Shown one piece after another: positions 61,028 to 64,000 of a stretch of 64,000 bases of DNA. The notes under the pieces were generated by a model, which worked only from the letters and a program-made list of their open reading frames with translations, did not search any database and was not told the DNA's origin. The stretch's first letter is position 1; each line of letters opens with the position of its first letter. This stretch comes from Pseudalkalibacillus hwajinpoensis. GTDB taxonomy: Bacteria; Bacillota; Bacilli; Bacillales; Guptibacillaceae. A program made the position numbers and the translations under genes. The stretch covers positions 1-64,000 of the forward strand of contig NZ_JADFCM010000009.1 in NCBI RefSeq assembly GCF_015234585.1, given 5' to 3'.

Positions 61028-61756
61028 ATGAACGTAATTAAATGTTTAATCGTGGATGATGAACGATACAGCCGTCAGGAACTCGTTCATTTACTCTCAC
61101 ATTGTAAGACGATAAATGTGATCGGTGAAGCTGATTCAGGTGAAACAGCTGTGATCAAATCCCTTCAACTTCAACCAGATGTAGTTTTTCTTGATGTTGA
61201 GATGCCCAAAATGAATGGGATGGAAGCAGCAAAAGCCTTATTGGAACTTAAGAAATCTCCTCTAATCGTTTTTGCGACTGCTTATCCTGAATTTGCTGCA
61301 GAAGCTTTTCGATATGAAGCGATTGACTATCTTCTGAAACCCTATGATGAAGAACAGCTTCATCAAACCGTACAACGTCTAGAGAAGTTGATGCAAGTAT
61401 CTACTAAAGAAGAACCTCCGCCAAAGAAAGGCAAGCTCTCAGTTGAACTAGAAGGTGAGATTCATTACCTCGATCCCAATGATATCCTCTTTATTTTTCG
61501 CGATGAAAAAGTCTCACGGATCGTTGTAAAAAATGGCGAGTACGAAGTGAAGATGGCGCTAAAAGAACTTGAAAGCCGACTATCCTCCTTTTCGTTTTTT
61601 AGAATTCATAAAGGATATCTTGTTAATCTTCACTACGTGACGCGCCTGACCCCATGGTTTAATGGTGCTTATCAGCTTGAATTAGAAGGTGTTCGAGAAA
61701 AGCTTTCTGTAAGTCGTAATTATGTAAAAGCACTACGTACAGAACTTGAATTGTAA
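61028..61756 (+). CDS. lytT: LytTR-family response regulator (LytT-like)
   Basis: The 242-residue regulator has a receiver (CLIVDDERYSRQEL, acceptor in VVFLDVEMPKMNGM, lysine in DYLLKPYDEEQL) and a C-terminal LytTR DNA-binding domain (about 140-242: LDPNDILFIFRDEKVSRIV, FFRIHKGYLVNLHYV, KLSVSRNYVKALRTEL). It begins one base after the kinase stop codon. The likely target is the cstA-type gene 137 bases downstream. Confidence 0.93.
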   Translation: MNVIKCLIVDDERYSRQELVHLLSHCKTINVIGEADSGETAVIKSLQLQPDVVFLDVEMPKMNGMEAAKALLELKKSPLIVFATAYPEFAAEAFRYEAIDYLLKPYDEEQLHQTVQRLEKLMQVSTKEEPPPKKGKLSVELEGEIHYLDPNDILFIFRDEKVSRIVVKNGEYEVKMALKELESRLSSFSFFRIHKGYLVNLHYVTRLTPWFNGAYQLELEGVREKLSVSRNYVKALRTELEL

Positions 61757-61774
61757 TTCCGAGTGCATTTCAGT

Positions 61775-61871
61775 CTTTCATACAAACATCTCAATCCAAC
61801 TTTCAGACATGTTAGAGCGGAATTAATCCATTCCTCCCTCTCATCTCTTATACTTTATGTAAACGCATACA
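61775..61871 (+). promoter_or_regulatory. cstA control region: possible LytTR repeats, -10 and cre
   Basis: CTTTCATAC (61775-61783) and CTTTCAGAC (61800-61808) form an imperfect direct repeat 25 bases apart, a possible LytT site. TATACT (61849-61854) may be a -10. TGTAAACGCATACA (61858-61871) matches the CcpA cre consensus at 13 of 14 and sits just downstream of that -10, a repressing position. Confidence 0.5.
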
Positions 61872-61893
61872 TTGTACGGAAAGGGATGATTTC

Positions 61894-63351
61894 ATGTATA
61901 CATTTCTAGCAGGAATTGCACTTCTTATAATTGGTTATTTTACTTACGGAAAATTTGTTGAGAAAATTTTCGGCATTAAGGAAGCACGTCAAACCCCCGC
62001 CTATACGCATCAGGATGGCGTCGATTACCTTCCAATGAACACGAAGAAGAACTCCTTGATTCAATTATTGAACATTGCAGGAGTTGGTCCAATCTTCGGC
62101 CCGATTCTTGGTGCACTCTACGGGCCAGTCGCTTTTCTCTGGATCGTATTTGGCTGTATTTTCGCAGGAGCTGTTCACGATTACCTTACAGGAATGATCT
62201 CCATTCGTAACAGGGGCGCTCACTTACCTGAACTTGCAGGAAAGTTTCTTGGAAAAGTGATGAAGCATGTTGTGAATGCATTCGCTGTGCTACTTCTCCT
62301 TCTAACAGGAACGGTGTTTGTCACAGCACCAGCTGGACTATTGAACAACTTAATGAACGGCTGGGCAACAATGGGTCTTATTCTAGGAGCGATTTTTGTT
62401 TACTACATCCTAGCTACATTGCTACCGATTGATAAAATCATTGGACGCTTTTATCCGATTTTTGGTGCGCTTCTTCTTATTAGCGCACTCGGCGTTGGTG
62501 CTGGACTTGTGTTCACTGGCGCACCGATTCCTGAAATCACGCTAAGTAATTTCCACCCTGACAACGCACCAGTCTTTCCATTACTATTCTTAACAATCTC
62601 TTGCGGCGCACTTTCTGGATTTCACGCTACACAAACGCCAATCATTTCGCGTACAACGCAAAATGAAAAACAAGGTCGCAACATTTTCTACGGAATGATG
62701 ATTGCAGAAGGTGTCATTGCGATGATTTGGGCTGCTGCTGCTATGAGCTTATTCAATGGACCTGTTGGGTTAAATGAACTGCTTGCTAATGGTGGACCGG
62801 CTGCGATTGTAAGTGAAGCTTCTACTCTCATGCTAGGTGCGATCGGTGGAACGCTTGCCATTCTTGGTGTCATCGTCCTTCCAATCACGTCCGGCGATAC
62901 AGCCTTCAGAAGTGCTCGTATGATTATTGCAGATTACTTTAATTACTCTCAGCGTAAAGTAACAAATCGCCTCTGGATCGCACTACCGCTTTTCGTTGTC
63001 GCATTTGGGCTTACGAAAATTGATTTTACCCTTCTGTGGAGATACTTCTCATGGGCTAACCAGTCTACAGCGATGATTGCCTTATGGGTTGGCGCGATGT
63101 ACTTGTTTATTGCGAAGAAAAACTACTGGATTGCCATGATCCCAGCAATTTTTATCACAATGGCAACGACAACTTACATTCTTAATGCACCAATCGGCTT
63201 TCGCTTACCAATGAATGTCGCCTACATCGGCGCAACCATCATTACGATCGGCGTTATTGTAGCTTTCTTCTACTCTGCTCGTAAGCAACGCGCTGCCAAC
63301 ATTCCACTAGAAATCGACATTTCCGGTTGGGATAAGGATAGCGTCGCTTAA
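61894..63351 (+). CDS. cstA: CstA-family transporter (pyruvate/peptide uptake)
   Basis: The 485-residue membrane protein is a compact CstA/BtsT-family transporter with many helices. Family segments are NTKKNSLIQLLNIAGVGPIFGPILGALYGPVAFLWIVFG, DYLTGMISIRNRGAHLPEL, SCGALSGFHATQTPIISRTTQNEKQGR and LPITSGDTAFRSARMIIADYF. CstA proteins take up pyruvate or peptides during carbon limitation. It lies behind a LytST-type system and a cre site, so it should be induced by its substrate and repressed by glucose. It is shorter than the E. coli proteins (about 700 residues), as is usual in Firmicutes. Confidence 0.9.
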   Translation: MYTFLAGIALLIIGYFTYGKFVEKIFGIKEARQTPAYTHQDGVDYLPMNTKKNSLIQLLNIAGVGPIFGPILGALYGPVAFLWIVFGCIFAGAVHDYLTGMISIRNRGAHLPELAGKFLGKVMKHVVNAFAVLLLLLTGTVFVTAPAGLLNNLMNGWATMGLILGAIFVYYILATLLPIDKIIGRFYPIFGALLLISALGVGAGLVFTGAPIPEITLSNFHPDNAPVFPLLFLTISCGALSGFHATQTPIISRTTQNEKQGRNIFYGMMIAEGVIAMIWAAAAMSLFNGPVGLNELLANGGPAAIVSEASTLMLGAIGGTLAILGVIVLPITSGDTAFRSARMIIADYFNYSQRKVTNRLWIALPLFVVAFGLTKIDFTLLWRYFSWANQSTAMIALWVGAMYLFIAKKNYWIAMIPAIFITMATTTYILNAPIGFRLPMNVAYIGATIITIGVIVAFFYSARKQRAANIPLEIDISGWDKDSVA

Positions 63352-63416
63352 AGGGATATATTGAACAGAGAATCCCCTTTGACGGATAGCGTATTAAACC
63401 CAAAAGGTGTGATGAT

Positions 63417-63566
63417 ATGGGCTGCTGCCAATCGAAATATAAAACGACTCTTGATGAAGAAGAAGAACGAATTAATGAGAAGGGAAAAGAACAGCTCCCT
63501 CTCTTTGGAAAAGTGATTCTTAGCGTTTTGTTTCTTTGCGGAATTGCGCTAATCACCTATTTATGA
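63417..63566 (+). CDS. Small single-span membrane protein downstream of cstA (49 residues)
   Basis: An unlisted short gene: ATG at 63417 follows AAAGGTGTGATGAT. The 49 residues begin MGCCQSKYKTTLDEEEERINEKG and end with one membrane helix (KVILSVLFLCGIALITYL). It lies about 65 bases after cstA and before a strong terminator, so it is probably co-transcribed. In proteobacteria CstA is paired with the small YbdD/YjiX proteins, but this one does not resemble them. The paired cysteines at positions 3-4 and acidic middle are notable. It could be a transporter accessory; function unknown. Confidence 0.65.
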   Translation: MGCCQSKYKTTLDEEEERINEKGKEQLPLFGKVILSVLFLCGIALITYL

Positions 63567-63572
63567 AATTTT

Positions 63573-63614
63573 AAAAAGGGAGCGAGATCAATTCCATGAT
63601 CTCGCTCCCTTTTT
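63573..63614. terminator. Bidirectional intrinsic terminator
   Basis: AAAAAGGGAGCGAGATCA pairs with TGATCTCGCTCCCTTTT around a short loop. It ends the cstA unit and the minus-strand gene at the right edge. Confidence 0.92.
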
Positions 63615-63615
63615 A

Positions 63616-64000
63616 CTACTCAATCGATAGATGGCGAACTCTTTCAGGGTTATACTTATTTAGCCAATCATTCGCTTCTTGAATAAGCCGTCCCCCATAC
63701 TGATCCAAAAAGTGAGTAATCTCTTCTCTCTGGGCTGAAGGGAATACCGCATAAGTTAAAGCTTGTTTCATATAAGGCTCTTTATGAGGATAGAAGTTAC
63801 TAAACAGCTTATAAGCTGGATAAAGATCTCTCGTATATGTTCGTCTTTGTTCCATCACAAGCGCGAGACCGCTCCGGACAATGATTTTCATAATCCATCC
63901 GCAGCAATCCGCTATATCTTCACTATCTTCATTTCCAACAAGATCGCTTTTTGCCTGAACGATGTGGTTTTCTAGCTGAATCAGATGATCATTTGCAAGA
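63616..64000 (-). CDS. C-terminal part of a cytoplasmic helical protein, possibly nucleotidyltransferase-like (partial)
   Basis: The frame is open from the stop at 63616 to the window edge, giving 128 visible codons; an internal ATG at 63891 is probably not the start, since sequence before it (LANDHLIQLENHIVQAKSDLVG) reads as coding. The visible part is helical, with SGLALVMEQRRTYTRDLYPAYKLFSNFYP and KQALTYAVFPSAQ. This looks like the helical C-terminal domain of nucleotidyltransferase-type proteins in Bacillus, but without the catalytic N-terminus I cannot confirm it. It ends at the strong hairpin 63573-63614. Confidence 0.6.
   Translation of the reverse strand, partial: LANDHLIQLENHIVQAKSDLVGNEDSEDIADCCGWIMKIIVRSGLALVMEQRRTYTRDLYPAYKLFSNFYPHKEPYMKQALTYAVFPSAQREEITHFLDQYGGRLIQEANDWLNKYNPERVRHLSIE

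Noticed and set aside
1..64000. CRISPR arrays, tRNA/rRNA genes, prophage, intact insertion sequences
   Set aside because: Looked for repeat-spacer patterns, tRNA-like clover signals, phage structural genes and transposases by eye; none seen.

Overview
The window looks like a chromosomal stretch of a low-GC, spore-former-type Bacillaceae (Bacillus / Alkalihalobacillus / Pseudalkalibacillus-like). The evidence is strong AGGAGG-type ribosome binding sites, frequent TTG/GTG starts, sigma-A, sigma-B, sigma-W and sigma-54 type promoters, CcpA-type cre sites, and many Bacillus orthologue families (ykhA, yceG/yceH, terD/terC, manP/manR, yesMNOPQ, rocD/rocR, lytST, cstA, csbD). No rRNA, tRNA, CRISPR array, prophage or intact insertion sequence was seen.

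Layout. 1-4876 (minus): an exopolysaccharide-type operon with an Hpt-REC-GGDEF-REC diguanylate cyclase, a membrane-anchored HEAT protein, a processive family-2 glycosyltransferase and a partial membrane-anchored protein. 5128-8258 (plus): an autoregulated MarR/MFS efflux pair and an alanine/glycine symporter. 8259-10517 (minus): a histidine phosphatase and a water-forming NADH oxidase (nox) whose promoter carries two or three Rex-type operators. 10621-19175: a luciferase-like monooxygenase, an AI-2E family permease, a YkhA thioesterase preceded by a cobalamin riboswitch, a BdbD-like thiol oxidoreductase, DoxX, a two-part ThrE-type exporter, a TPR protein and an alpha/beta hydrolase. 19338-21210 (plus): a second AGCS symporter and a sigma-B-type csbD gene that is only 59 codons long.

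21262-33305 (minus) is a complete Ter-type stress cluster: ATP-grasp and VWA proteins, three TerD paralogues and TerC behind a textbook sigma-W promoter, then a biosynthetic block (HpcH/HpaI-like lyase, phosphoribosyltransferase, StiP-like protein, HAD hydrolase), then YceG and TelA. 33514-51372 (minus) is a mannose/mannoside locus: a ManP-like PTS permease, a ManR-like PRD regulator, two cytoplasmic GH2 beta-mannosidases around mannonate dehydratase and a TIM-barrel isomerase, a YesM/YesN two-component system and a YesOPQ-type ABC importer. Glycosides would be imported, cleaved inside the cell and passed to mannose and hexuronate metabolism.

51578-59272 holds an alpha/beta hydrolase, a PH-domain protein, three copies of a 41-bp dispersed repeat, and an ornithine catabolic operon (rocD, glutamate dehydrogenase, a lipoyl-like small protein, an NhaC-family antiporter) with a sigma-54 promoter and enhancer-like palindromes shared with a divergent RocR-type activator. 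59291-63566 (plus) is a LytS/LytT two-component system followed by a CstA-family transporter and an unannotated 49-residue membrane protein. The window ends inside a minus-strand gene.

The most unusual items are a B12 riboswitch with its own terminator directly ahead of an acyl-CoA thioesterase, the multi-operator Rex promoter of nox, the sigma-W-driven Ter cluster with its metabolite-synthesis genes, and the joining of an antiporter and a lipoyl-like protein to ornithine catabolism. All functional assignments come from reading motifs and remembered family features; no database search was run.
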